Shown: positions 15,751 to 24,123 of the stretch, piece after piece | Position numbering within the stretch: position 1 is the first letter of the stretch | How the letters are laid out: each line of letters opens with the position of its first letter | NCBI GenBank assembly: GCA_023415825.1 | Contig: JAEZJF010000024.1 | Span: forward strand, 1 to 64,000 | DNA: 64,000 nucleotides | Origin: Bacillota bacterium | GTDB taxonomy: Bacteria; Bacillota; Clostridia; DSM-8532 | Direction of reading: 5' to 3' | Made by a program: the position numbers and the translations under genes | Notes under the pieces: generated by a model | Told to the model about the DNA's origin: nothing | The model's database searches: none | Seen by the model: only the letters and a program-made list of their open reading frames with translations

Positions 15751-16863
15751 TTAATGAACAATGGCCTTCTCAGTTTCCTTATCAAAGAGGTGTATACGCG
15801 CCATATCAAGGATAACGTTGACTTCTTCGCCGGCCTGAGTCTTGGACTTAGGACTAACGCGAGCGGTAAAGTTAATGCCGTTGATTATGACATATAAGAA
15901 GGTCTCAGAGCCCAATCTCTCGGTTACTTCTACGCTAGCCTTCAGAACACCGCTGTTGCTGTTGTCCAAGGTAACCTCTTCATCGTGAATATCCTCAGGA
16001 CGGATACCGAATACAACTTCTTTGCCGATGTAGCCCTGCTTTTCGATTGCAGCAGCCTTAGCAGCGGGAAGCTCAAGCTTGTAATCGCCGAACTTCAAGA
16101 AGATCTTATCAGCCTGCTTCTCAACAATTGCATTACCAAAGTTCATTTGAGGACTTCCAATAAATCCTGCTACAAAGACATTGACAGGTTCATCATAAAG
16201 CTTCTGAGGATTATCAATCTGTTGAATGAAACCATCCTTCATAACAACGATTCTTGTACCCATGGTAAGAGCTTCAGTCTGGTCATGGGTAACATAGATG
16301 AAGGTGGTGTTAAGCTTTAAGTGAAGCTTGGAGATTTCAGTTCTCATTTGAACTCTGAGCTTGGCATCCAGATTGGAAAGAGGTTCGTCCATCAAGAATA
16401 CCTTAGGTTCACGAACGATAGCACGACCTAAAGCAACACGCTGTCTCTGACCACCAGAAAGAGCCTTTGGTCTTCTGTCCAGAAGATGCTCGATAGAAAG
16501 AATTCTGGCAGCTTCATGAACTCTTCTCTTAATTTCTTCTTTTGGAGTTTTTCTGAGCTTAAGTCCGAACGCCATGTTGTCAAAAACGGTCATGTGAGGA
16601 TACAAAGCATAGTTTTGGAAAACCATTGCAATGTCTCTGTCTTTCGGAGCAACATCATTACATAGCTTGTCCCCTATGTACAGTTCTCCAGAAGTGATTT
16701 CTTCGAGACCCGCGATCATTCTAAGGGTTGTAGTCTTACCGCATCCGGAAGGCCCTACGAGAATGATAAATTCTTTATCCTGGATATCGATGTTAAAATC
16801 ACTGACAGCTGTTACCCCACCTGCATATGTCTTAAAGACATTCTTTAGAATTACACCAGCCAT
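15751..16863 (-). CDS. ABC transporter ATPase, MsmX/UgpC type
   Basis: A 370-residue ATP-binding subunit of CUT1-type carbohydrate importers. It has Walker A GPSGCGKTT (near 38-46), the Q-loop in VFQNYALYPHM, signature LSGGQRQRVALGRA, Walker B FLMDEPLSNLDA and the switch histidine in YVTHDQTEA. A C-terminal TOBE regulatory region begins at about 245. No permease or binding protein is adjacent, which is typical of MsmX-like ATPases that serve several sugar importers. It could energise the permease pair at 29.8-31.6 kb, which has no ATPase of its own. It has its own terminator and starts 424 bases from the divergent argC. Confidence 0.9.
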   Translation of the reverse strand: MAGVILKNVFKTYAGGVTAVSDFNIDIQDKEFIILVGPSGCGKTTTLRMIAGLEEITSGELYIGDKLCNDVAPKDRDIAMVFQNYALYPHMTVFDNMAFGLKLRKTPKEEIKRRVHEAARILSIEHLLDRRPKALSGGQRQRVALGRAIVREPKVFLMDEPLSNLDAKLRVQMRTEISKLHLKLNTTFIYVTHDQTEALTMGTRIVVMKDGFIQQIDNPQKLYDEPVNVFVAGFIGSPQMNFGNAIVEKQADKIFLKFGDYKLELPAAKAAAIEKQGYIGKEVVFGIRPEDIHDEEVTLDNSNSGVLKASVEVTERLGSETFLYVIINGINFTARVSPKSKTQAGEEVNVILDMARIHLFDKETEKAIVH

Positions 16864-17054
16864 TTAATTTCCCTCCCTAATTATAAAAGATGCCTCGCAT
16901 CTGTCGTACTTATAATGTAGCATCTGAGCCGGTCTTTAAACTATCCATCTATTTAACAAAAATAAAAAAAGGCTTTTAGCTACTTTGCATAAGCAAAATT
17001 AGACAAACGAAGCAGCAGAAAAACAGGTGAAAAGAATAATTATTAATGTGCTAT
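16864..17054. other. Divergent region between ABC ATPase and argC
   Basis: It holds the GGGAGG ribosome site of the ATPase gene and a GATGC-GAG-GCATC mini-hairpin in its leader. No clear ATPase promoter was found. The argC promoter lies at 17054-17082. Confidence 0.35.
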
Positions 17055-17088
17055 TGAATTTTTATACATTCAAATGTATAATTATAAG
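17054..17088 (+). promoter_or_regulatory. argCB promoter overlapped by tandem ARG boxes
   Basis: TTGAAT (17054-17059), 17-base spacer, TATAAT (17077-17082). TGAATTTTTATACA at 17055-17068 fits the ArgR consensus TGNATWWWWATNCA exactly. A second, imperfect box TGTATAATTATAAG lies at 17075-17088, 20 bases centre to centre. Binding of ArgR here would cover both promoter boxes, giving arginine repression. The regulator gene itself is not in the window. Confidence 0.7.
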
Positions 17089-17287
17089 CACCGAGCAACG
17101 GGTCATTTTCTGCATCATATGTAAGTCTTAAACTAAAGTGATTATTTTTTTGGTGAATGATTTATCCAAAAGCGGATAAGTAAAATTATAACTATAAAAA
17201 TGTGCTAAACCCCCGCCCTTTGAAATGCTGTTTCTAAATAAATGGCTGTGGTAAAGATACGGGTGAAGCCTTCAGGGAGGATATCGT

Positions 17288-18331
17288 ATGATTAAATTAG
17301 GAATCGTTGGTGCAACAGGCTATGTGGGTGCTGAAATTGTCCGCCTTTTGGCCTTGAGAAAGGACATTGAAATAACGACGGTAGTATCCAACAGCTTTGC
17401 AGGCAAACCCTATTCATCGGTATATCCATCGCTCCGGGGTCTTTTCGATAAAACCTGCGACGATCTGGATATCGATGCCATGGCTGAAAAAGCGGATTAT
17501 TTTATTACAGCACTTCCTCACGGCGTTTCCACTGATGTTATTCCCAAGCTCCTATCCAAGGGCAAGCGCATTATTGACCACAGTGCCAGTTACCGCTTCA
17601 GAGATGTTAAGATTTTCGAAAAGTGGTATAAAACAGATCATCCATCACCATCCCTCAACAGTCAGGCGGTCTATGGCCTTCCTGAGCTATATCGCGACAG
17701 GATAAAAGATGCACAGCTCATAGCCGATCCCGGCTGCTATCCTACCTGTTCTATTATGGGTATTGCCCCTTCATTAGTTAAAAAGCTTGCCTCACCAAAA
17801 GGAATCATCATTGACGCGGTATCCGGAGTTTCCGGGGCAGGAAGAAAAACCGAGCTGCCCTATGCCTTTTGTGAAACCAGTGAAAATTTCAAGCCCTATG
17901 GGGTGGGCAACCATCGCCATACCCCTGAAATAGAGCAGGAATTGTCTCTTCTGGCCCATGAAGAAGTCCTGATCTCCTTTACCCCTCATCTTGCCCCCAT
18001 CAAACGAGGCATGCTTGTTACCAGTTATTTGAGCCTTGTTGAAGAAGGTTTGTCCACTGGCGATATCCAGGCGCTTTATGAGGAATACTATAAGGATGAG
18101 ACTTTTGTTAGGGTTCTGCCTGAAGGACAGCTGCCTGAAACAAAGTGTATTGCGGGCTCCAACTACATCGATATTAGTGTTACGGTAGATCAGCGCCTCA
18201 ACAGGCTCATTGTAATATCGGCCCTGGATAACCTGGGCAAAGGCTCGGCAAGTCAAGCCGTTCAAGCCCTTAACCTCATGGCTGGCTTTAATGAAACCGA
18301 GGGGCTTTTAACACCGAGTCTTTATATATAG
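17288..18331 (+). CDS. argC: N-acetyl-gamma-glutamyl-phosphate reductase
   Basis: A 347-residue NADPH-dependent reductase of arginine synthesis, converting N-acetylglutamyl phosphate to the semialdehyde. The N-terminal Rossmann motif is GIVGATGYVGAE. The catalytic cysteine is C150 in DPGCYPT, and the histidine motif is GNHRHTPEIEQ. A GGGAGG site precedes the ATG. The leader is about 200 bases. argB follows after 87 bases; argJ and argD, often in between or next, are absent from this window. Confidence 0.95.
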   Translation: MIKLGIVGATGYVGAEIVRLLALRKDIEITTVVSNSFAGKPYSSVYPSLRGLFDKTCDDLDIDAMAEKADYFITALPHGVSTDVIPKLLSKGKRIIDHSASYRFRDVKIFEKWYKTDHPSPSLNSQAVYGLPELYRDRIKDAQLIADPGCYPTCSIMGIAPSLVKKLASPKGIIIDAVSGVSGAGRKTELPYAFCETSENFKPYGVGNHRHTPEIEQELSLLAHEEVLISFTPHLAPIKRGMLVTSYLSLVEEGLSTGDIQALYEEYYKDETFVRVLPEGQLPETKCIAGSNYIDISVTVDQRLNRLIVISALDNLGKGSASQAVQALNLMAGFNETEGLLTPSLYI

Positions 18332-18418
18332 CGTGATTAACTTCCGGAAAGCTGCATTTCGACTTTCAGGATGCAATATTAAAATTTATGGTACTTCATT
18401 AAGAAAGGTAGACGATTT

Positions 18419-19330
18419 ATGTTCGATTTCTCGGAAATCATCAGAAAAGCTGAAATTTTAGTAGAAGCCCTTCCCTATATCCAGGCTTTAGCCGGTAAGA
18501 CTGTGGTTATTAAATACGGCGGTAATGCCATGATAAACGATGATCTTAAGAATTCTGTCATGGAGGACATTACTCTACTTAAATACATAGGCTTGAATCC
18601 TGTGGTGGTGCATGGTGGAGGCCCCGATATTACCAAGGCACTAAAATTCTTTAATATTCAATCGGAATTTGTCAACGGCCTTCGAAAAACAGATGAACAA
18701 ACCATGGAAGTTGCACAGATGGTTTTAGTGGGCAAAACCAACAAGGAAGTGGTCTCCCTTTTGAACCAGAAGGGCGGCAAAGCGATAGGAATCAGTGGAA
18801 TTGACGGTATGCTTCTGGAATGCGAAAAGCATTATGAGGTTATTAACGGTGAAAAGGTGGATCTTGGTTATGTGGGTGAGATCACTAAAATTAACACCCA
18901 TATTTTAGAAATCCTCGCGAAAGATGAATATATACCTGTTGTGGCCCCCATCGGAACTGATAAAAACGGTCAGAGCTATAACATCAATGCAGATACGGTG
19001 GCTGCCGAGCTGGCGACCGCATTGAGAGCGGAGAAGCTCATTCTTTTGACCGATGTAGAGGGGGTAAAAAGCTCAAAGGATGAAGACCGTATTCTTCATG
19101 CCATCACTTGCGAAGAAGTGCAAAAACTTATATCGGATGGCATCATTGTAGACGGCATGATCCCTAAGGTTTTGGGCTGTGTCCATGCCTTGGAAAACGG
19201 CGTAGAACGAGCTCATATTATTGATGGCCGTATCCCTCACTGTATTCTCCTGGAGATCTTCACCAACAAGGGTATCGGCACCATGATCACCCAGAAAATC
19301 AAGCCTTATTATGAAAAGGAAAAACTTTAA
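18419..19330 (+). CDS. argB: Acetylglutamate kinase
   Basis: A 303-residue amino-acid kinase phosphorylating N-acetylglutamate, the step before ArgC. The phosphate-binding loops are IKYGGNAM and VVHGGGPDITK. The substrate region NINADTVAAELA and the nucleotide region LILLTDVEGV are present. The N-terminal extension before the first strand (about 25 residues) is of the kind found in arginine-feedback-inhibited hexameric enzymes, but inhibition is only inferred. An AGAAAGGT site precedes the ATG. It is in one operon with argC under the ARG-box promoter. Confidence 0.95.
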   Translation: MFDFSEIIRKAEILVEALPYIQALAGKTVVIKYGGNAMINDDLKNSVMEDITLLKYIGLNPVVVHGGGPDITKALKFFNIQSEFVNGLRKTDEQTMEVAQMVLVGKTNKEVVSLLNQKGGKAIGISGIDGMLLECEKHYEVINGEKVDLGYVGEITKINTHILEILAKDEYIPVVAPIGTDKNGQSYNINADTVAAELATALRAEKLILLTDVEGVKSSKDEDRILHAITCEEVQKLISDGIIVDGMIPKVLGCVHALENGVERAHIIDGRIPHCILLEIFTNKGIGTMITQKIKPYYEKEKL

Positions 19331-19359
19331 ACGATTATCTATACCACAAGCAGTTAGTA

Positions 19360-19425
19360 AAACAAGGTGGACAGGTTTCTTGACCCAAATAGGGCAAAAA
19401 ACCTTCCACCTTGTCTGTCTTTACA
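19360..19425 (+). terminator. Possible argCB terminator
   Basis: ACAAGGTGG-AC-AGGTTT pairs with AAACCT-T-CCACCTTGT over a 20-base loop, then CTGTCTTTAC. The T-run is weak. Confidence 0.5.
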
Positions 19426-19456
19426 TCAGCATGTTTACTTTCACTATTTGTTGGCT

Positions 19457-19533
19457 TATAATAACATTACCCGTTACCGAAATCAAAGATTTCGAACGGG
19501 TACCCAAGTTATTGATACTTCGTATTAATAACA
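19457..19533 (+). repeat. Family-1 element, copy 5 (best-preserved)
   Basis: TTATAATAACATT, hairpin 1 CCCGTTACCGAAATC-AAA-GATTTCGAACGGG, linker GGGTACCCAAG, then TTATTGATACTTCGTATTAATA with hairpin 2 GATAC-TTC-GTATT. I use it as the reference copy. It lies directly before copy 6 in the same orientation, between argB and glnS. Confidence 0.8.
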
Positions 19534-19646
19534 TTACCCGTTACCAGAGTTTGTTTTAAAAAAACAAACAACAAGCCTCGACCCATAAGCGAAATCAAAG
19601 ATTTCGAACGGGTTCCCAAGTCATTGATACTTCGTATTAATAACCA
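19531..19646 (+). repeat. Family-1 element, copy 6 (tandem, with insert)
   Basis: Starts with the same TTAATAACATTACCCGTTACC as copy 5, then carries a GTTTGTTTT-AAA-AAAACAAAC palindrome and CCTCGACCCATAAGC before rejoining at GAAATCAAAGATTTCGAACG and running to the TTCGTATTAATAACC end. The insert doubles the hairpin-1 left arm, suggesting insertion or slippage. Confidence 0.7.
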
Positions 19647-19726
19647 ATAACAGTTAATAGCAGCATATAGGCGTACAGTGCTAAAACCCTAGTAAAGCCC
19701 AATCTTAAAAAAGGTGTGTAAATGAT

Positions 19727-21412
19727 ATGGAAGAGATGGAAAAAAGACAGAAGAATTTTATAGAAGAAATTATAGAAGAGGATTTAGAGTCCGGTCGGGT
19801 AAAGGAAATTCATACCCGTTTTCCGCCCGAGCCCAACGGTTACCTCCATATTGGCCATACCAAGGCCATGTGTATTGATTTTGGAGCTGCCATGAAATAT
19901 GGCGGTAAATGTAATCTGCGTTTTGATGATACCAACCCCACCAAGGAAGACGTGGAATATGTAGACGCTATTATAGAAGACATCAAATGGATGGGCTTTG
20001 ATTTTGAGGATCGTCTGTTTTATGGGTCAGATTACAGCGAACAGATATATGATTACGCTATCGCGCTTATAAAAAAAGGTCTGGCTTATGTGGACGAACT
20101 GGATGTGGATCAGATTCGTGAATATCGCGGAACGCTCACTGAGCCCGGTAAAGAAAGCCCCTGGCGAAACAGAAGCATCGAAGAAACCCTTGATCTTTTT
20201 GTAAGAATGCGCAATGGCGAGTTTGATAGCGGAGAAAAGGTATTAAGGGCAAAAATTGATATGTCCTCTCCCAATATCAATATGCGGGATCCTGTCATCT
20301 ATCGAATCAAAAAGGAGCATCATCACCGTACAGGAGATAAATGGTGTATTTATCCCATGTATGACTTCGCTCACCCTTTGCAGGATGCTATAGAGGGAAT
20401 TACACATTCACTGTGTTCAATTGAATATTCCGATCACAGACCCCTGTATGATTGGGTTCTGGAAAAGCTTGAAATAAAGAACCCACCCCACCAGTATGAG
20501 TTTTCAAGACTTAATATTAACTATACCGTCATGAGCAAAAGAAAGCTCCGGGAGCTTGTGGAAAAGAATTATGTATCTGCTTGGGATGACCCAAGAATGC
20601 CTACTTTATGCGGCTTAAGGCGTCGCGGCTTCACCCCTGAATCCATCCGGACCTTTATCGACCTTGTGGGTGTGTCCAGAACCAACAGCGTTGTGGACTG
20701 GGGTCTATTAGAGCACTGTGTGAGAGAGCATCTCAATCAGACCGCCGATCGCGTTATGGGTATACTAAATCCAGTCAAGGTCATTATCGAAAACTACCCT
20801 GAAGATGTGACAGAGGAGTTTGACGTAGAAAACAATCCCGAAATGCCAGAAAGAGGAACACGAAAAGTACCTTTTTCCAGAGAGATCTATATCGAACAGG
20901 ATGATTTCATGGTCAATCCTCCACCCAAATATTTCCGCCTTAAGCCCGACGGCGAGGTGCGCTTGAAGAATGCTTATTTCATCAAATGCACCGGCTATGA
21001 AACAGATGAAAACGGTAAGGTAACCTTAGTCCGAGCTTCTTATGATCCGGCTTCCCGTGGTGGTGAATCCCCTGATGGCCGGAAGGTCAAGGGCACCATA
21101 CAATGGGTTTCAGCCAAACACGCCGTAGATGCTGAAGTACGTCTCTATGACATGCTTTTCAAGGTCGAAAATCCCGACGACATCCCTGAAGGCGGAGATT
21201 ACAAGGACAATTTGAATCCCGAATCCCTTACTATTCTCACCCATAGCAAGCTTGAACCGGTTCTGGCCGATGCCAAGCCCGGAGATCGTTTCCAGTTCCT
21301 GCGCATGGGCTATTTCTGTGTCGACAGCAAGGACTCCAAGCCGGGAGCCTTGGTTTTCAATAAAACAGTCGGCCTGAAGGATAGCTGGGCCAAGATTGCG
21401 TCAAAGGGCTAA
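19727..21412 (+). CDS. glnS: Glutaminyl-tRNA synthetase
   Basis: A 561-residue class I synthetase charging tRNA-Gln. The HIGH motif lies in NGYLHIGHTKAM and KMSKS appears as VMSKRKL. The anticodon-binding beta-barrel occupies about 345-550 (PFSREIYIEQDDF and following). The length matches bacterial GlnRS. Many Gram-positive bacteria lack this enzyme and amidate Glu-tRNA-Gln with GatCAB, so its presence is worth noting. The start at 19727 follows AAGGTG at 19711-19716; an in-frame ATG nine bases later is also possible. No T-box motif was found upstream. Confidence 0.95.
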   Translation: MEEMEKRQKNFIEEIIEEDLESGRVKEIHTRFPPEPNGYLHIGHTKAMCIDFGAAMKYGGKCNLRFDDTNPTKEDVEYVDAIIEDIKWMGFDFEDRLFYGSDYSEQIYDYAIALIKKGLAYVDELDVDQIREYRGTLTEPGKESPWRNRSIEETLDLFVRMRNGEFDSGEKVLRAKIDMSSPNINMRDPVIYRIKKEHHHRTGDKWCIYPMYDFAHPLQDAIEGITHSLCSIEYSDHRPLYDWVLEKLEIKNPPHQYEFSRLNINYTVMSKRKLRELVEKNYVSAWDDPRMPTLCGLRRRGFTPESIRTFIDLVGVSRTNSVVDWGLLEHCVREHLNQTADRVMGILNPVKVIIENYPEDVTEEFDVENNPEMPERGTRKVPFSREIYIEQDDFMVNPPPKYFRLKPDGEVRLKNAYFIKCTGYETDENGKVTLVRASYDPASRGGESPDGRKVKGTIQWVSAKHAVDAEVRLYDMLFKVENPDDIPEGGDYKDNLNPESLTILTHSKLEPVLADAKPGDRFQFLRMGYFCVDSKDSKPGALVFNKTVGLKDSWAKIASKG

Positions 21413-21475
21413 TCTATGACCTTAAACGGATATCTTGTTTTAACATAAATGGTGAACCTATTACAGTGTCGAAAA

Positions 21476-21512
21476 AGAGACAAGTCAGATAAATGATGAC
21501 TTGTCTTTTTGT
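21476..21512 (+). terminator. glnS terminator
   Basis: AGACAAGTCA and TGACTTGTCT around a nine-base loop, followed by TTTTTG, about 65 bases after glnS. Confidence 0.85.
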
Positions 21513-21659
21513 ATATATAAACAACCTCCCATTATGCTTATATTCTCATCCCATAGATAGCCCTTTATTTCCTCACTCTTTCATCAATAAACGTATCTGC
21601 ATAACCATAACCAACGATTTATTTCTCTTATATTACCTTTTATGGTAAATAGTTTTGCA
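21513..21659. other. Intergenic stretch between glnS and ldh promoter
   Basis: AT-rich sequence with no recognisable gene or repeat. Confidence 0.4.
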
Positions 21660-21688
21660 TTGCATTTTCGGTGGTAATTTACTATAAA
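21660..21688 (+). promoter_or_regulatory. ldh promoter
   Basis: TTGCAT (21660-21665), 17-base spacer, TATAAA (21683-21688), about 40 bases before the ldh start. No clear Rex site was seen. Confidence 0.6.
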
Positions 21689-21729
21689 CTCCATAAACTA
21701 TTGCAAAGAACTCAAAGGAAGTGAAAAAT

Positions 21730-22686
21730 ATGAACAAAAAGGATATTCATAAAGTAACCATTATCGGTGCCGGTTTTGTGGGATCAACGACAGCCTATAC
21801 CCTCATGCTAGGTGGTCTTTTTTCAGAGCTGGTACTCATTGATATTAATGTAACAAAAGCAAGGGGCGAAGCCATGGACTTAAATCACGGTTTGCCCTTT
21901 GCCAAGCCCGTCAAAATTTATCAGGGGACCTACGCCGACAGCAAGGATTCCGACTTGATCATTATTACGGCCGGTGCCAACCAGAAGGAAGGGGAAACCC
22001 GTATTGATCTGGTTCATAAGAATACTGAAGTCTTTAAAACCATTATTTCCGAGGTAATTAAATACAACCGGCCGGAAAACACCCTGCTTCTGGTGGTAAC
22101 CAATCCTGTCGATATTTTGACCTATGTGACATGGAAGCTTTCGGGCTTTCCCATCAATCGTGTACTGGGCTCGGGAACGGTTTTGGATACAGCACGCTTT
22201 AAGTATCTTATCGGCCAGCATGTAGGGGTTGACACGCGAAATGTCCATGGGTACATTCTAGGTGAGCACGGTGATACGGAGCTTCCTGCCTGGAGCCTTA
22301 CATCTATTGCAGGAATGCCTATGGACGCTTATTGTGAAGCCTGTGAAAAATGTACGGAAAACAAGGACAGGGATGAAATTTTCAATCAGGTCAAAAATTC
22401 GGCTTATGAGATTATCAATTCCAAGGGTGCAACATACTTTGCAGTAGCTCTTGCCGTTCAGCGCATCAGCGAGGCGATTATGCGTGACGAACATTCTATT
22501 CTGACCGTATCAAGCATTCTGGAAGGCCAGTATGGGTTATCGGATGTGGCCCTCAGCGTACCTACCCTTGTTGACCGAAACGGCGTCAATAAGGTCATCG
22601 AAGTCCCCATAACATCAGAAGAGCAGCTTCTTCTAAGAAAATCAGCAGAAGCCTTAAAGGGGATTATTAAAGAACTGAAGCTGTAA
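21730..22686 (+). CDS. ldh: L-lactate dehydrogenase
   Basis: A 318-residue NAD-dependent enzyme reducing pyruvate to L-lactate. NAD fold IIGAGFVGS (11-19) with D38 binding the ribose. Q85 in the AGANQKEGETR loop indicates pyruvate/lactate rather than malate specificity. Catalytic residues are R91, D153, R156 and H180 (GEHGDTE). The open frame begins at a GTG at 21721, but that GTG is part of the AAAGGAAGTG ribosome site, so the ATG at 21730 is chosen. Own promoter and terminator. Confidence 0.93.
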   Translation: MNKKDIHKVTIIGAGFVGSTTAYTLMLGGLFSELVLIDINVTKARGEAMDLNHGLPFAKPVKIYQGTYADSKDSDLIIITAGANQKEGETRIDLVHKNTEVFKTIISEVIKYNRPENTLLLVVTNPVDILTYVTWKLSGFPINRVLGSGTVLDTARFKYLIGQHVGVDTRNVHGYILGEHGDTELPAWSLTSIAGMPMDAYCEACEKCTENKDRDEIFNQVKNSAYEIINSKGATYFAVALAVQRISEAIMRDEHSILTVSSILEGQYGLSDVALSVPTLVDRNGVNKVIEVPITSEEQLLLRKSAEALKGIIKELKL

Positions 22687-22692
22687 CAAAAT

Positions 22693-22733
22693 TAAAAACT
22701 CGGGAGTTTTTAAGCTTCCGAGTTTTTTCTTTA
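22693..22733. terminator. Bidirectional terminator between ldh and divIC-like gene
   Basis: AAAACTCGGGAG with its near-complement CTTCCGAGTTTTTTC. A-run and T-run on opposite sides allow it to serve both converging genes. Confidence 0.8.
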
Positions 22734-22751
22734 TGATTATTTATATGAGAC

Positions 22752-23036
22752 TTATTTATTGCTATCAACGAAAACACGTTCTCCGTCCCGAACCATGCCC
22801 AGCTTTTCTCTGGCAATCTTTTCTATGCTTTCGTCACTTGAAATCTCATCTTTCTGTTCTAAAAGCTGCTGATTTGTTTCCTTTTCCTTTTGGATTTTTT
22901 GCTCGATCTGCTTTATTTCAAGGTTTATCGTATAGAAGTCTTCCGATTGGGACATGAACGTAAAAGCCGTATAAACCAGCATTAATGCCAAGAGTGGCGT
23001 CATCCACCAACCCTTTTTACTCTTCTGTACAGACAT
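22752..23036 (-). CDS. Septum formation initiator, DivIC/FtsB family
   Basis: A 94-residue bitopic membrane protein with a short basic N-terminus (VQKSKKGWW), one membrane helix (about 12-29), a coiled coil (about 36-66, IEQKIQKEKETNQQLLEQ) and the family ending IEKIAREKLGMVRDGERVF. It acts in the divisome with FtsL and DivIB/FtsQ. The divIC symbol is probable, but FtsL-like relatives cannot be excluded. It starts 92 bases from the stop of the upstream isomerase gene. Confidence 0.85.
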   Translation of the reverse strand: MSVQKSKKGWWMTPLLALMLVYTAFTFMSQSEDFYTINLEIKQIEQKIQKEKETNQQLLEQKDEISSDESIEKIAREKLGMVRDGERVFVDSNK

Positions 23037-23128
23037 CCTTGTTCACCCTTTTTCTTACGTATGAGTAGAATTTTTTTATATTATACCACATTACCCGTCC
23101 TTGTAACAGAGACTTTTGGCCTATTTAA

Positions 23129-24016
23129 TTAGCTATTGTTTGCTACGCTTGCCACCAACCATCCACTCACTCGGTATAGCTGTTCCAGCATGCGAGGCTG
23201 TAGCTCTCTCGGCAGGGAAATGACGGCCTTATAAGACTCAAGGGTAAAATCTCCCTTGTAATTGCAGGCTGCCAACCCCTTCGTAAATGCATCCCAATCT
23301 ACAGATCCTGTAAACATCATATTATGCTGGTCACTAAAGGAGTCATTGTCATGAATATGCAGCGATATAAGTCTATCCCCATATTTCATTATTGAATCAT
23401 ATATGTTTTCGCGCATATAGTGAGCATGGCCGACATCAAAGCAAAAACCAACATTCGGTCTATTAATGGTATTGACAAGATCCACAAGCTGGTCCGGCGT
23501 GCTGCAATATTTCCATTTTGTAGAGCCATCTGGTTGAGGTGAGTTTAGCATATTCTCGATGGCTAGGCTCACACCGCAGGCCTGTGCTATTATGGCCTTT
23601 TCACTAAAGAACGCAGCATTCTTTTCTTTGCATTGTTCAATATCGAATGTGCTGTCGGGCACAACGGGGTGGGCAACTGTAATAGAGGCGCCCAGTAGAG
23701 ATGTCGCTTCAGTCACTCTGTCAAACATAAGATTAAGCAAACGGGTCTGATCATCATGATTAAAATAATTATACATGAGCTGGTGGCTTTGATTAAAAGT
23801 CATATCCTTGCTATCTGCATAATCTCTGATTTGTAATATCCATTCCTTCCATCCATCACTGAACAGTTCGGTATCCCCAAAGTGCATATGGGGCAATAAA
23901 AAATCGCAAGCTGTAAAATCAAGAGTTCTAAAACCGGCATTATAAAGCAGGTCCATCATTTCAAAAATGGTTGCGTCTCCGCTAAACACATGTCCTATTG
24001 ATACTGAAATTTTCAT
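23129..24016 (-). CDS. Sugar-phosphate isomerase/epimerase-like TIM-barrel protein
   Basis: A 295-residue AP-endonuclease-2/xylose-isomerase-like barrel. Likely metal or substrate residues are seen in AHPVVPDST, AIENMLNSP, CFDVGHAHYM, SLHIHDND and TLESYK. The substrate is unknown. The open frame begins at 24037, but the ATG at 24016 has a GGGTGG site, giving the usual MKISVSIGH start. It is the last gene of the sugar locus, separated from the glycosidase gene by 107 bases containing a hairpin. It may isomerise the sugar imported by the upstream transporter. Confidence 0.75.
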   Translation of the reverse strand: MKISVSIGHVFSGDATIFEMMDLLYNAGFRTLDFTACDFLLPHMHFGDTELFSDGWKEWILQIRDYADSKDMTFNQSHQLMYNYFNHDDQTRLLNLMFDRVTEATSLLGASITVAHPVVPDSTFDIEQCKEKNAAFFSEKAIIAQACGVSLAIENMLNSPQPDGSTKWKYCSTPDQLVDLVNTINRPNVGFCFDVGHAHYMRENIYDSIMKYGDRLISLHIHDNDSFSDQHNMMFTGSVDWDAFTKGLAACNYKGDFTLESYKAVISLPRELQPRMLEQLYRVSGWLVASVANNS

Positions 24017-24053
24017 TTTAAACCACCCACTTTTCATAGATCAGTTGTACTGA

Positions 24054-24092
24054 AAGAATGTCCGCCTCTTGAACAAGGCGGACATTCTTAAG
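24054..24092 (-). terminator. Strong hairpin between glycosidase and isomerase genes
   Basis: A perfect 14-bp stem AAGAATGTCCGCCT/AGGCGGACATTCTT with an eight-base loop. The following T-run on the minus strand is short (TTCTTTC), so partial termination is likely. Confidence 0.7.
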
Positions 24093-24123
24093 TAACACGT
24101 AAATACGTAATTGTTCTATGGAC

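Noticed and set aside
16864..17287. T-box or other riboswitch before argC
   Set aside because: No T-box core or specifier hairpin; the ARG boxes explain regulation better.
19457..19646. CRISPR-like array
   Set aside because: Only two unequal copies, palindromic elements with no regular spacers, and no cas genes.
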